Shown here one piece after another: positions 7,944-16,711 of a stretch of DNA of 30,796 nucleotides. This DNA comes from JAGTVG01 sp964389805. Its GTDB lineage: Bacteria > Bacteroidota > Bacteroidia > Cytophagales > Cyclobacteriaceae. The notes under the pieces were generated by a model, which did no database searches, was not told where the DNA came from, and worked only from the letters and a program-made list of their open reading frames with translations. The translations under genes were made by a program, and so were the position numbers. Each line of letters starts with the position of its first letter. The stretch's first letter is position 1. Location of the stretch: the NCBI GenBank assembly GCA_964389805.1, contig CAYMFU010000086.1:1-30796 (forward strand), read 5' to 3'.

Positions 7944-7956
7944 AACTACACACAAC
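7944..7956 (-). repeat. 13-base inverted repeat, copy 2
   Basis: AACTACACACAAC, reverse complement of 6991-7003, lying just upstream of the hydrolase's interrupted start. The rest of the gap from 7957 to 8115 has a purine-rich run (7989-8017) and nothing else recognisable. Confidence 0.6.
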
Positions 7957-8115
7957 GATTAAGTGTTTTTACAAAGTATTCTAAAAATAGATAAAAAGGG
8001 GGAAAGAAGGGAAAGGATTATAGAATAAACCAATCAATTCGCGAACGCTTTCCATGGGCTGTTCTCAATAATAATTTACTTTTCTGGAATCAGAACTTCT
8101 ATTCGAAATGAACAA

Positions 8116-9588
8116 CTATTCCTGCAACCGTCCAATTGGTCGGCGGTTTACTCCTTCAGTATTCGTAAGATCATCACCCAGGTCATGCCTGGCCTCCTCA
8201 GCAAAATTCTCAAGTTTCCTGACTATTTCCGGATATTGGTCGATTACATTATACCTTTCACCTGGGTCTCTCCGTAAATCATATAATCCTAATTCTGCCT
8301 GACCCTGTTTGTAGGGACCAGGCCATCCATCGTTCCCCGGAAGCATATCCTCATAGGAACGGTGTCCATGAGGAAAGACCAGTTTCCAGTCTCCTATCCT
8401 GACCGCTTCAAGGCTGTTTCTTCGATAGTAATATAAAAGATTATCCCTTGGATTGGCACGGGGATCTCCTTTTAATAAGGATAGAATGGATACTCCGTCG
8501 ATCTTATGACCGGGTAAATCAGTCGAAGCGATCTCAGCCAGCGTTGGTAGAATATCGATTGTCGAAGCCATATTGTTACAGACTACGCCTTCTTGTACAA
8601 CGCCTGGCCATTTGATGATGCAAGGCACTTTTTGACCGCCTTCAAAACTCGTCCCCTTGCCTTCTCTCAGGCCCCCTGTTGAACCGGCATGGTTTCCGAA
8701 ATTTAGCCATGGCCCGTTATCCGTTGTAAATATGACAATGGTATTTTCTTCTAGTCCGTTCGTTTTCAGAGCTTTCAGTATTTCGCCAACAGACCAGTCA
8801 ATTTCCATCATTACATCACCGTACATTCCCTGCTCACTTTTACCTGCAAATTTCTCTGATACTCCCAAAGGAACATGAGGCATGGAATGGGGAAGGTATA
8901 AGAAAAATGGTTGGTCCTTATGTTTTTCAATGAACTCGACAGCCCTTTCAGTATACCTGGTTGTTAATTGATTCTGGCCATCAAGATCATGAATTTCCTC
9001 AATTTTTTCGTTGCCTTCGATAAGTGGTAAAGGTGGGTGACGGAATTTATTGGGCGCATCAGCAGAATCCATCACCGGCTTACCGTCATAATTTACCGGC
9101 CACATATCATTGCTATAAGGTATCCCAAAATACTCATCAAATCCATGTTGTAGTGGAAGGAATTGCTTAAGATGACCCAGGTGCCATTTTCCAAATATCC
9201 CACAAGCATAATCCTTTTGTTTAAGCAATTCGGCAATCGTTAGTTCATCTTTATTAATCCCAACTTTCGCCCAGGGCATAAAAGCTCCGCTTACGCCGAT
9301 CCGGTTTGGATAACAGCCGGTCAATAAAGCTGCCCTTGAAGCGCTGCAAACTGCCTGTGCAGAATAAAAATCTGTGAATCGCATTCCTTCTGATGCCATT
9401 TTATCCAGATTAGGAGTGGTATATCCCCTGGCCCCATAGACACCAACATCTCCATAACCCTGGTCATCAGTAAATATGATGACAATGTTTGGAAGCTTAT
9501 CATCTTTGTCATGGTTTTCACTGGCCTGGCAAGCCATTAGGATATATGGAATTACAAGTAATTGAAAGAGTGTTTTAAAAAATTTCAT
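8116..9588 (-). CDS. Family S1 (formylglycine-dependent) sulfatase lipoprotein
   Basis: Hydrolyses sulfate esters, probably of a glycan or other marine organosulfate. Counting from the ATG at 9588, the start gives MKFFKTLFQLLVIPYILMAC, a lipoprotein signal with the lipid-bearing Cys at residue 20; a longer frame from 9609 would overlap the upstream gene and add seven residues before the signal. Metal ligands lie in NIVIIFTDDQGYGD. The sulfatase signature CSASRAALLTG places the formylglycine precursor at Cys 81. Further marks are GKWHLGH, the HSMPHVPL loop and TTDNGPW. Length 490 is normal for arylsulfatase A-like enzymes. The Cys-type site needs a maturase encoded elsewhere. It follows the PhyH gene after 7 bases, so the two are probably co-transcribed. 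Substrate class cannot be assigned by eye. Confidence 0.92.
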   Translation of the reverse strand: MKFFKTLFQLLVIPYILMACQASENHDKDDKLPNIVIIFTDDQGYGDVGVYGARGYTTPNLDKMASEGMRFTDFYSAQAVCSASRAALLTGCYPNRIGVSGAFMPWAKVGINKDELTIAELLKQKDYACGIFGKWHLGHLKQFLPLQHGFDEYFGIPYSNDMWPVNYDGKPVMDSADAPNKFRHPPLPLIEGNEKIEEIHDLDGQNQLTTRYTERAVEFIEKHKDQPFFLYLPHSMPHVPLGVSEKFAGKSEQGMYGDVMMEIDWSVGEILKALKTNGLEENTIVIFTTDNGPWLNFGNHAGSTGGLREGKGTSFEGGQKVPCIIKWPGVVQEGVVCNNMASTIDILPTLAEIASTDLPGHKIDGVSILSLLKGDPRANPRDNLLYYYRRNSLEAVRIGDWKLVFPHGHRSYEDMLPGNDGWPGPYKQGQAELGLYDLRRDPGERYNVIDQYPEIVRKLENFAEEARHDLGDDLTNTEGVNRRPIGRLQE

Positions 9589-9595
9589 TCTGAAT

Positions 9596-10438
9596 TTATT
9601 TAGTATCATCTAGGCTTGTTGAACTGTGGTCATCCTCCGGATCAAGGAAACCGGAACTTTCCGAACTTTCTTCAAAACGCTTCATCCCCACTTTTTTAAT
9701 CTCACCATCATCGACCTTGATTAATTTAGTATACCTGGGATGGTGGGATTCTTTATATGGATCATTACGGGCTGCATTATAACAGCAGATCAATGACCAT
9801 CTGGAATTTGGAGATTTATTCTGATCGGATCGATGCAAAAGATTGCTATGAAAAAAAATGGCATCGCCTGGTTCCATTTCACAATATACAAGTTCCAGGC
9901 GTTTTAATGCCTCATCCACCCGCTCCTGATCGGCTCCGGCCTGATCTCCGGTCAATACATGATCAACTCTTCCCATCATGTGGGATCCCTTAATAACCTG
10001 AAGACATCCGTTTTCCTTCGTGGCCCTGTCAACAGAAATAAAAACACTGACCAGGTCTGGGAAAAGTACTCCGTTCTGATACCAGTAGCCATAATCCTGG
10101 TGCCAGGCCCATGCCCCTCCAATCTTTGGATCTTTAAGGATCATTTTAGAATGATAATGGTAAACTTCACCACTAAGTAGTTTTTCAACATTGTCTACTA
10201 CCCGGTGCGAGCGGGCAAACATACCGTAGATATTGTCACCCGGGTGGTTCCAGAGTGATAGTCTCACGGTACCGCCTTCACCATCAGAGCGGCCAAAGCT
10301 ATGCTTGTCCAGCTCCCTGTCTTCTATCGCCGTTCTTTTTAATAAATCAATTTCCTCTTTATCGAATAATGATCTCAAATGTATAAAACCATCACTGTTA
10401 AAATCATGAAATTGGTCTTTCGAAATGTCTTTAGCCAT
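9596..10438 (-). CDS. Phytanoyl-CoA dioxygenase (PhyH) family Fe(II)/2-oxoglutarate oxygenase
   Basis: 280 residues with the double-stranded beta-helix iron site: His 113 and Asp 115 in AWHQDYGYW, and distal His 202 in SNLLHRSD. The 2-oxoglutarate-binding Arg is probably Arg 213 in NSRWSLICCYN. The H-x-D-YGYW stretch and the HRSDxNxSxxxR block are typical of PhyH relatives, which include ectoine hydroxylase, though no ectoine genes are nearby. The family hydroxylates small molecules or acyl chains, and the substrate here is unknown. It is 7 bases upstream of the sulfatase, and such pairs suggest stepwise breakdown of a sulfated organic compound; that is inference. The C-terminus ends in an acidic Ser/Asp-rich tail of about 25 residues. 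No signal peptide, so probably cytoplasmic, unlike the sulfatase. Confidence 0.88.
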   Translation of the reverse strand: MAKDISKDQFHDFNSDGFIHLRSLFDKEEIDLLKRTAIEDRELDKHSFGRSDGEGGTVRLSLWNHPGDNIYGMFARSHRVVDNVEKLLSGEVYHYHSKMILKDPKIGGAWAWHQDYGYWYQNGVLFPDLVSVFISVDRATKENGCLQVIKGSHMMGRVDHVLTGDQAGADQERVDEALKRLELVYCEMEPGDAIFFHSNLLHRSDQNKSPNSRWSLICCYNAARNDPYKESHHPRYTKLIKVDDGEIKKVGMKRFEESSESSGFLDPEDDHSSTSLDDTK

Positions 10439-10506
10439 AGAAGTGTTTTAGATCTTTGATTTTTAAAATGTGGGTGTAATTTACGAAAAATTTGCAATAC
10501 AGGTGT

Positions 10507-12918
10507 CTATTCATATCGTAATGCCTCAACCGGATTTTTAAGGGCTGCTCTCAAAGTATGGTAACCTATTGTAAGAAATGATACAATAAAAGCGATCAGT
10601 CCTGAGAAAATATATATTTGAATTCCTATTCCTGTTTGATAGGCAAAATTTTCGAGCCAGGATATACCGGCGAAGTAAGCAACAGGTATCGCAAACGCAT
10701 AGGCGATTAATATAAGTTTGGAAAAGTCTTTGGTTAGTAAAGATATCAGTTCCAACACAGATGCTCCATTTACTTTTCTTATACCAATTTCCTTTTTTCG
10801 GTTTTCTGTAGCATAAGAGGACAAACCCAGCAAACCCAAACAAGCAATAAAAATAGCCAGCACTGAAAAATACTGAATGGTTTTACTGAATTTTTGTTCC
10901 TTCTGATACAGGATATTGAAATTATCATCCATAAAGGAATAGCGAAAAGGAGTGTTTTCAAATTGTTCATTCCAAACATTCTCAATTTCAACAATAGCAG
11001 ATTTCAGATCGTCGGATTGGATCTTGATACAGAGCTTACCCCCACCAAAACGTATTACCAGTGGTTTAATCTTTTCATATAAGGGCCTGTAATGAAAATC
11101 CTTTACCACTCCAATTACTGTACCCGTCTGCATGACTGATCCATTATTTGAATTCAGTTGGTCAATGGATCTGCCAATGACATCTCCCCCCCAACCGAGT
11201 GCCTGTACGGCAGATTCATTCAATATAAAACCAGCTGAATCCACCGAGCTTCCTATCTGGAAACTATGCCCATCTAAAAATTCAATATCTATAATATTTT
11301 CAATATCATGCCAGGCGGCCATTGAACTGAACCACTGCTGTTCCTCTGCCGGTGAGCCACTTTCTACAAAGGCGTTTTCAACGATCATACTTTCCCCTGG
11401 TATACTGCCGCCAAACATCGAAACAGCTCTTATTTCCGTATTTTTTTCCAATTCGTTTTTAAAGCTGCCATACCTGTTGAAAAAATTAAAATTCATATCT
11501 GCGATCAATATTTGATCTGTATTAAAGCCCAGATTCTTATTCTGAATATAGTTCAATTGTTTGAATACAATACCAATGCAGATCATCAGTGAAATGGAAA
11601 CAACGAACTGACTAATAACCAGTATTTTACGTAAAAGGCCACTCCCTGAATTTTTTGAAACACTTCCTTTCATCACTTCACTGGGATTGAAAGATGAAAG
11701 CACCAGTGCCGGATAACTGCCCGACAAAAATCCAACCACGATAACCAGAAGGATCAAACCGGCAAGTAATTCCCCATTATAAAGCAGATCAAGTGCTATT
11801 TGTTTTTCGGTCAGATTATTAAACCAGGGCAAAACCACTATTATCAGTATTATTGCAATTAACATGGCAAGTACACAGGTCAAATAAGCCTCTCCAATAA
11901 ATTGTGAAATGAGCATGCTTCGGTTCGCCCCCATCACTTTTCTTAAACCTACTTCCTTAGCCCTTCGAGTTGATCTGGATGTAGACAGGTTCATAAAATT
12001 GATTACAGCGATTAATAAAATCAGAACGGCGATCGCAGAAAATAAATAAACATGGGAAATATTACCATTTGGTTCAAATTCAAGCTCCAGGTTTGAGGTT
12101 AAATGAATATCTGAAGCATTCTGTACGTTCAAGACCACTCCTTTTTCAACCAGTACTTCCGGGTAATGTCTTTTCACGAATTCAGGAATATCCGATCGAA
12201 TCCTTTCAATAGCTGCCTCATCTTCAACCGTAAAATACATCCAGGCTGCAACCCATACCCATTGAGTATCGAAGAAAGCCGGATTATTAAAGAAGGATTT
12301 ATAAGTTTCGAATGAAGCAATCATATTTAAATGCAGATGTGTATTATAGGGAAGGTCCTCGATGACAGCCACCACTTCAAGATCCCGAAAATCATTCAGG
12401 TTTAATCTCTTTCCTAATGCTTCATCATCACCAAAATATTTTTTTGCGGTACTTGCCGTTAAAATCAATTCGTTCGGGCCCAGTAAAGCTGTCTTCGGAT
12501 CTCCCTGTAGAAACTTAAGATCGTAAATTTCAAGGAAACTGTGATCAGCGTAAACGAAATCATCCTCATAATACACATCCTCTTCGTATTTTATCAACAT
12601 GGTATTACCCCAGCTGGATGGACGAAAGATCCAGGATGCGTGTGTGATCTCCGGAAAGTCCTCAAGCATGGTATTCTTTGTTGGAAATGGAACGGTGGCA
12701 GATCTTGACAAATGATTACCCATTGGAAAATCCTGGGTCAGCCGGAATATCCTACCATTATTTTTAAATCCTTTCTCAAAACTGAGCTCATCCTGTACAA
12801 AAAGAAGAATAAGAATACAAGCGGCAAGACCTAAAGCGAGGCCAATGGTATTAATAAGGGAATAGTATTTCTGGCTGATAAAGTTACGGATTGTAACCTT
12901 CAGATAATTTCGAATCAT
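10507..12918 (-). CDS. FtsX/MacB-type ABC transporter permease
   Basis: 803 residues with the layout common in Bacteroidota: N-terminal helix (SLINTIGLALGLAACILILL), a periplasmic MacB-like domain of ~240 residues, a first FtsX block of three helices near 285-400 ending in the conserved cytosolic piece RRAKEVGLRKVMGA, a fourth helix around 430, a second periplasmic domain, and a second FtsX block containing the mirrored ENRKKEIGIRKVNGA before the last helices. The sequence ends PVEALRYE, the usual end for this group. Such permeases work with a separate ATPase, which is not in this window, and act in export, lipoprotein handling or antimicrobial-peptide resistance. The cargo is unknown. The gene stands alone with 68-75 base gaps on both sides. 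Confidence 0.93.
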   Translation of the reverse strand: MIRNYLKVTIRNFISQKYYSLINTIGLALGLAACILILLFVQDELSFEKGFKNNGRIFRLTQDFPMGNHLSRSATVPFPTKNTMLEDFPEITHASWIFRPSSWGNTMLIKYEEDVYYEDDFVYADHSFLEIYDLKFLQGDPKTALLGPNELILTASTAKKYFGDDEALGKRLNLNDFRDLEVVAVIEDLPYNTHLHLNMIASFETYKSFFNNPAFFDTQWVWVAAWMYFTVEDEAAIERIRSDIPEFVKRHYPEVLVEKGVVLNVQNASDIHLTSNLELEFEPNGNISHVYLFSAIAVLILLIAVINFMNLSTSRSTRRAKEVGLRKVMGANRSMLISQFIGEAYLTCVLAMLIAIILIIVVLPWFNNLTEKQIALDLLYNGELLAGLILLVIVVGFLSGSYPALVLSSFNPSEVMKGSVSKNSGSGLLRKILVISQFVVSISLMICIGIVFKQLNYIQNKNLGFNTDQILIADMNFNFFNRYGSFKNELEKNTEIRAVSMFGGSIPGESMIVENAFVESGSPAEEQQWFSSMAAWHDIENIIDIEFLDGHSFQIGSSVDSAGFILNESAVQALGWGGDVIGRSIDQLNSNNGSVMQTGTVIGVVKDFHYRPLYEKIKPLVIRFGGGKLCIKIQSDDLKSAIVEIENVWNEQFENTPFRYSFMDDNFNILYQKEQKFSKTIQYFSVLAIFIACLGLLGLSSYATENRKKEIGIRKVNGASVLELISLLTKDFSKLILIAYAFAIPVAYFAGISWLENFAYQTGIGIQIYIFSGLIAFIVSFLTIGYHTLRAALKNPVEALRYE

Positions 12919-12993
12919 AATTAAGAGTTTTGACCAGAGGTTAAAATAGAGATTTTAAAGCAGTTATGAAAAAAATTACTGAAAAATAAATCA

Positions 12994-14238
12994 TTAATCC
13001 AACATGTGCACAAATAGACCGCTTGCAAGCTTTGGTTCAAACCAGGTTACTTTAGGCGGCATGATCTTTCCGCTATCGGCAATGTCCATTAGCTGGCCCA
13101 TGGTCACGGGATAAAGTGTAAAAGCAACTTTCATCTCCCCATTGTTCACCCTTTTTTCCAGTTCTCCAAGACCCCTGGTACCTCCCACGAAATCTATTCT
13201 TTTATCAGTACGGAGGTCTTCAATACCCAGTATTGGCTTAAGGATCTGGTCAGATAAAATGGTTACATCCAGTACACCAATAGGGTCCTGGTCGTCATAG
13301 GTTCCCTCTTTTGCGCGCAAAATAAACCAGTTCCCTTCCAGGTACATTCCAAACTCATGCAGCTTTTGAGGTTTATATTGTGCAGGCCCATTGGATTTGA
13401 TATCAAAACTCTGCCCCAACAAATCCAGGTAAGTTTCCCGGCTGAGTCCATTCAGGTCTTTTACGATTCGGTTATAATCGATGATCTGCAATTGGTTATC
13501 CGGGAAATGAACCGCCATAAAATAATTGTATTCCTCAATCCCTTGATGATAGCGATTCTTATTCTGAAGTTCTCTTCCCACCAGGGCAGCTGCAGCCGTT
13601 CGGTGATGCCCATCAGCTACATAAGTATGATCAATCTGTTCAAAATGATGGCTTATTGCATCAATTGAGGTCCTCTCATCCACTTTCCAGACCACATGGC
13701 GCACACTGTCCTGTGCCACAAAGTCGTATTCGGACCTACCCTTTTTGATTTCTTCAACGAGTTTATCAAGGGCTTTTACAGCCCGAAAGGCGAAAAATAC
13801 AGGTTCGGCATTCATGTTGGTCACCCGGACATGGTTTTTCCGATCTTCCTCCTTATCCGGACGCGTCAATTCATGTTTTAAGATAATATCATTAAAATAA
13901 TCCTCGATGCCGGCACAACCCACTATTCCTGTTTGCTGCCTTTTATCCTTTTCAAGCATATATATATAATAACACTCGGTTTCGTCCTGAGACAGGATGT
14001 TATTTTCACATAAGGCTTTAAAATTATCCCTTCCCTTTATGTACACCTCCCGGGCATATGGATTCTGATCGTCGGGAAAATCAATTTCAGGTTTCACTAT
14101 ATGCAGAAAGGAGAGTTCATTCCCCCCGGCCTCATTTCTGGCTTCTTTGGTGTTGATCACATCATAGGGCTTTGAAGCGACAAGCGCTGCTTTATCCTTG
14201 ACCGGACGAAATGCTTTAAAGGGTTTTACTATGGCCAT
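12994..14238 (-). CDS. DUF1015 family protein of the serine operon
   Basis: 414 residues, the usual length for DUF1015 (Pfam PF06245). It begins with the family's typical VKPFKAFRP and ASKPYDVI blocks, followed by LSFLHIVKPEID, IILKHELTRPDKEEDR (121-133) and DHTYVADGHHRTAAA (ADGHHR at 208-213). The last motif resembles the basic GHHR/GxxR loop of ParB/sulfiredoxin-fold nucleotide-binding proteins, a group that includes free-serine kinases (SbnI, archaeal SerK). The family has no firmly assigned function. It lies 6 bases after serA and is clearly the third gene of the serC-serA operon, which points to a role in serine or phosphoserine metabolism. That role is inference from context and one motif. 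Confidence 0.9.
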   Translation of the reverse strand: MAIVKPFKAFRPVKDKAALVASKPYDVINTKEARNEAGGNELSFLHIVKPEIDFPDDQNPYAREVYIKGRDNFKALCENNILSQDETECYYIYMLEKDKRQQTGIVGCAGIEDYFNDIILKHELTRPDKEEDRKNHVRVTNMNAEPVFFAFRAVKALDKLVEEIKKGRSEYDFVAQDSVRHVVWKVDERTSIDAISHHFEQIDHTYVADGHHRTAAAALVGRELQNKNRYHQGIEEYNYFMAVHFPDNQLQIIDYNRIVKDLNGLSRETYLDLLGQSFDIKSNGPAQYKPQKLHEFGMYLEGNWFILRAKEGTYDDQDPIGVLDVTILSDQILKPILGIEDLRTDKRIDFVGGTRGLGELEKRVNNGEMKVAFTLYPVTMGQLMDIADSGKIMPPKVTWFEPKLASGLFVHMLD

Positions 14239-14244
14239 TTTTAT

Positions 14245-15417
14245 CTATTCTGATTGTATGGTACGTACTCTGATTACGCCTTCGATAGATTTAATTTTAA
14301 TAAGTTGATCATCTGTAACCGGTTGGTCAACATCAATAATATTATATGCCAGCCCCATGTGATGCCTGTTAAGCATTTCCTCGATATTGATATCTTCATT
14401 AGCCAGAACAGTAGTGATCTGACCTACCATTTTCGGAATATTCTGATTCACAATACATAAGCGGCAACTGCCGTTACGAGGCATTTCAGCTTCCGGAAAA
14501 TTGACGGAGTTCTTTATGTTTCCATTCTCAAGATATTCCCTGACCTGGTTTATAGCCATAACGGCACAATTCGATTCCGATTCGGGAGTGCTTGCTCCCA
14601 GATGAGGGATGCCAATAATCTTTTCATGCTTAAGCATATTTTCATTCGGGAAATCCGTAACAAGTCTGGCTACTTTACCAGAGTCAAGCGCTTCCATTAG
14701 GTCGGCTTCATGAATCAATCCTCCACGGGCAAAATTCAAGATCCTCACCCTCTCCTTCATCATCTTGAATTTTGACTTATCGATCAAGTTCCTGGTATCA
14801 TCAGTTAAAGGTAGGTGGAGACTGACATAATCAGACTGGCTGAATAAATGTTCGAATCCTTTTGCCTTTTTGATATGTTGGGATAATCCCCAGGCAGCAT
14901 CCACTGAAATATAGGGATCGTATCCGATCACCTTCATCCCCAGACTTTCAGCAGCATTGGCTACCAGCCTGCCAATAGCCCCTAATCCAATAATACCCAA
15001 TGTTTTCCCAGATATCTCTGGGCCTACATAACCTGATTTACCTTTTTCAACAAGCTTTGGTACCTCGTCACCCTTACCAATCAATGCCTTTGCCCACTGT
15101 ATACCTCCAACAATGTCCCTGGATGACAGGAAAAGGCTGGCAAGGACGAGTTCCTTAACCGCATTGGCATTGGCGCCCGGTGTATTGAAAACCACAATAC
15201 CATTTTCACTGCATTTATCAACCGGAATATTGTTCACACCAGCCCCTGCCCTTCCAATAGCGAGCAGACTTTCCGGGATTTCCATATCATGCATTTTAAA
15301 GCTTCTTACCAGTATGGCGTCAGGATGTGAAATTTCTGATGCGGATTCATAATTATCTAATGGTAATAATGACAAACCAACGGAAGATATCTTATTTAAT
15401 GTTTGTATTTTGAACAT
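14245..15417 (-). CDS. serA: D-3-phosphoglycerate dehydrogenase
   Basis: Oxidises 3-phosphoglycerate to 3-phosphohydroxypyruvate with NAD, the first step of serine synthesis. The NAD site is GIIGLGAIGR (about 141-150), with Asp 167 (YDPY) after the second strand. Catalytic Arg 231 lies in NFARGG and His 272 in PHLGAST. Residues from about 318 (CRLCIVNQNIPKMVGQITTVL) form a C-terminal ACT domain, the usual site of serine feedback. Length 390 fits the short type (catalytic, NAD and ACT, without the extra ASB domain). It lies 11 bases downstream of serC and 6 bases upstream of the DUF1015 gene, so the three form one operon. Confidence 0.95.
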   Translation of the reverse strand: MFKIQTLNKISSVGLSLLPLDNYESASEISHPDAILVRSFKMHDMEIPESLLAIGRAGAGVNNIPVDKCSENGIVVFNTPGANANAVKELVLASLFLSSRDIVGGIQWAKALIGKGDEVPKLVEKGKSGYVGPEISGKTLGIIGLGAIGRLVANAAESLGMKVIGYDPYISVDAAWGLSQHIKKAKGFEHLFSQSDYVSLHLPLTDDTRNLIDKSKFKMMKERVRILNFARGGLIHEADLMEALDSGKVARLVTDFPNENMLKHEKIIGIPHLGASTPESESNCAVMAINQVREYLENGNIKNSVNFPEAEMPRNGSCRLCIVNQNIPKMVGQITTVLANEDINIEEMLNRHHMGLAYNIIDVDQPVTDDQLIKIKSIEGVIRVRTIQSE

Positions 15418-15428
15418 GCTAAAAAATA

Positions 15429-16511
15429 TTAAGAATTATCAACTTCAAACTTTTTCATAAACTCAACGAGTTTTTTAACACCTTCCGGTGGCATGGCATT
15501 ATAAATACTTGCCCGCATTCCTCCCACTGTCCTGTGCCCTTTAAGTGTGGTTAGCCCCACTTCAGTTGCTTCCTTTATAAATTTAGCATTCAGTTCATCA
15601 CTTGGAAGAATGAAAGGTACATTCATGATCGAACGGAAAGCACCGTTGACGGTTGAATTGAAAATTCTAGAATTATCTAAAAAATCATAAAGCCAGGAGG
15701 CCTTCTCTATATTCACCTCTTCCATAGTGCTTACACCACCGAGGTCCTGTAACCATTCGAATACTTTCCCTGCCATATATATTGTAAAACATGGAGGGGT
15801 ATTATACCTGGAACCCGCATTGGCATGTGTTTCATAATTGAACATTACAGGGGTTCCTTCGCTGGCATTTCCAATCAGATCATCCCGGACAATTACTATG
15901 GCCATACCTGCGGGGCCAACATTTTTCTGGGCGCCAGCATAGATCACACCAAATTTAGAAACATCATAGACCTGGCCTAATATATTTGATGACATATCGG
16001 CAACGATGGGGACATCGCCTGTATCCGGTAGTTCAGGATAAACAGTACCATATATTGTATTATTCGTTGTAATATGGACGTAATCCGCCTCCGGATCAAA
16101 CATATCCCTTGTAATTTCCGGGATATAGTTAAAGACCTTGTCATCAGAGCTTGCAACAACATTTATATCGCCAAATCGTTTGCCTTCGGCAATGGCTTTT
16201 TTTGACCACTGGCCGGTGTTGATATAATCCGCCTTATTACTGGACGATAACAGATTGAGGGGTACCATAGCGAACTGGCTGGAAGCCCCTCCCTGGAGAA
16301 ACAGGACTTTGTAATTGTTGGGAATATTCATCAATGTCCTTAAATCAGATTCTGCCTTTTCAATGACTTCTGTAAATGCGGCTGATCTGTGGCTTATTTC
16401 CATTACGGACATTCCAGTCCCTTTAAAATCTAATAGTTCTTTTTGCGCGATCTCAAGGACAGGTTCTGGTAAAGTAGCAGGTCCTGCTGAGAAATTAAAT
16501 ACTCTGCCCAT
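15429..16511 (-). CDS. serC: Phosphoserine aminotransferase
   Basis: Converts 3-phosphohydroxypyruvate and glutamate to O-phosphoserine; the same enzyme can act in the DXP-dependent vitamin B6 route. Family marks: start RVFNFSAGPATLPEPVL, EISHRS (Arg 42, phosphate binding), FLQGGASSQFAM (residues 71-82), ITTNNTIYGT, VADMSSN and the PLP lysine, Lys 196, in YAGAQKNVGPAG. The end, LKGHRTVGGMRASIYNAMP, is the usual substrate-carboxylate site. Length 360 is standard. It is the first gene of serC-serA-DUF1015. The 200-base gap to radA is divergent and must hold its promoter, but no clear TAnnTTTG box was found on the minus strand. Confidence 0.96.
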   Translation of the reverse strand: MGRVFNFSAGPATLPEPVLEIAQKELLDFKGTGMSVMEISHRSAAFTEVIEKAESDLRTLMNIPNNYKVLFLQGGASSQFAMVPLNLLSSSNKADYINTGQWSKKAIAEGKRFGDINVVASSDDKVFNYIPEITRDMFDPEADYVHITTNNTIYGTVYPELPDTGDVPIVADMSSNILGQVYDVSKFGVIYAGAQKNVGPAGMAIVIVRDDLIGNASEGTPVMFNYETHANAGSRYNTPPCFTIYMAGKVFEWLQDLGGVSTMEEVNIEKASWLYDFLDNSRIFNSTVNGAFRSIMNVPFILPSDELNAKFIKEATEVGLTTLKGHRTVGGMRASIYNAMPPEGVKKLVEFMKKFEVDNS

Positions 16512-16684
16512 ATATGTAATTTTAAAATTTAAAAATTTAGGAAATGATTTATTCGATTTGTAAAAAACAGTGCCAAGTTATTAAAATATGCTGACTTTTT
16601 CCTTAAAAAATTGCGAAAGAATTCAGTGAAAAATTTAATATTTAATTGGAGGATAAGATTATTTAATTTCATCCTCGATTGGAC

Positions 16685-16692
16685 TATCTTTG
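16685..16692 (+). promoter_or_regulatory. -7 promoter box of radA
   Basis: TATCTTTG is an exact TAnnTTTG match ending 19 bases before the TTG at 16712. It lies downstream of the more distal in-frame TTG at 16679, so that codon would not be in the transcript. Confidence 0.55.
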
Positions 16693-16711
16693 GGGATATT
16701 TTTCTAGGCCT

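Noticed and set aside
5560..8115. A true integron cassette array
   Set aside because: No integrase is present, only one hairpin fits partly, its left core does not match RYYYAAC, and the other repeats are short. Kept only as separate, low-claim findings.
9589..9609. An upstream start of the sulfatase overlapping the PhyH gene
   Set aside because: The ATG at 9588 gives a standard lipoprotein signal peptide directly.
16679..16711. An upstream TTG start for radA (11 more codons)
   Set aside because: The TATCTTTG promoter box lies inside this stretch, and the extra residues do not resemble RadA N-termini.
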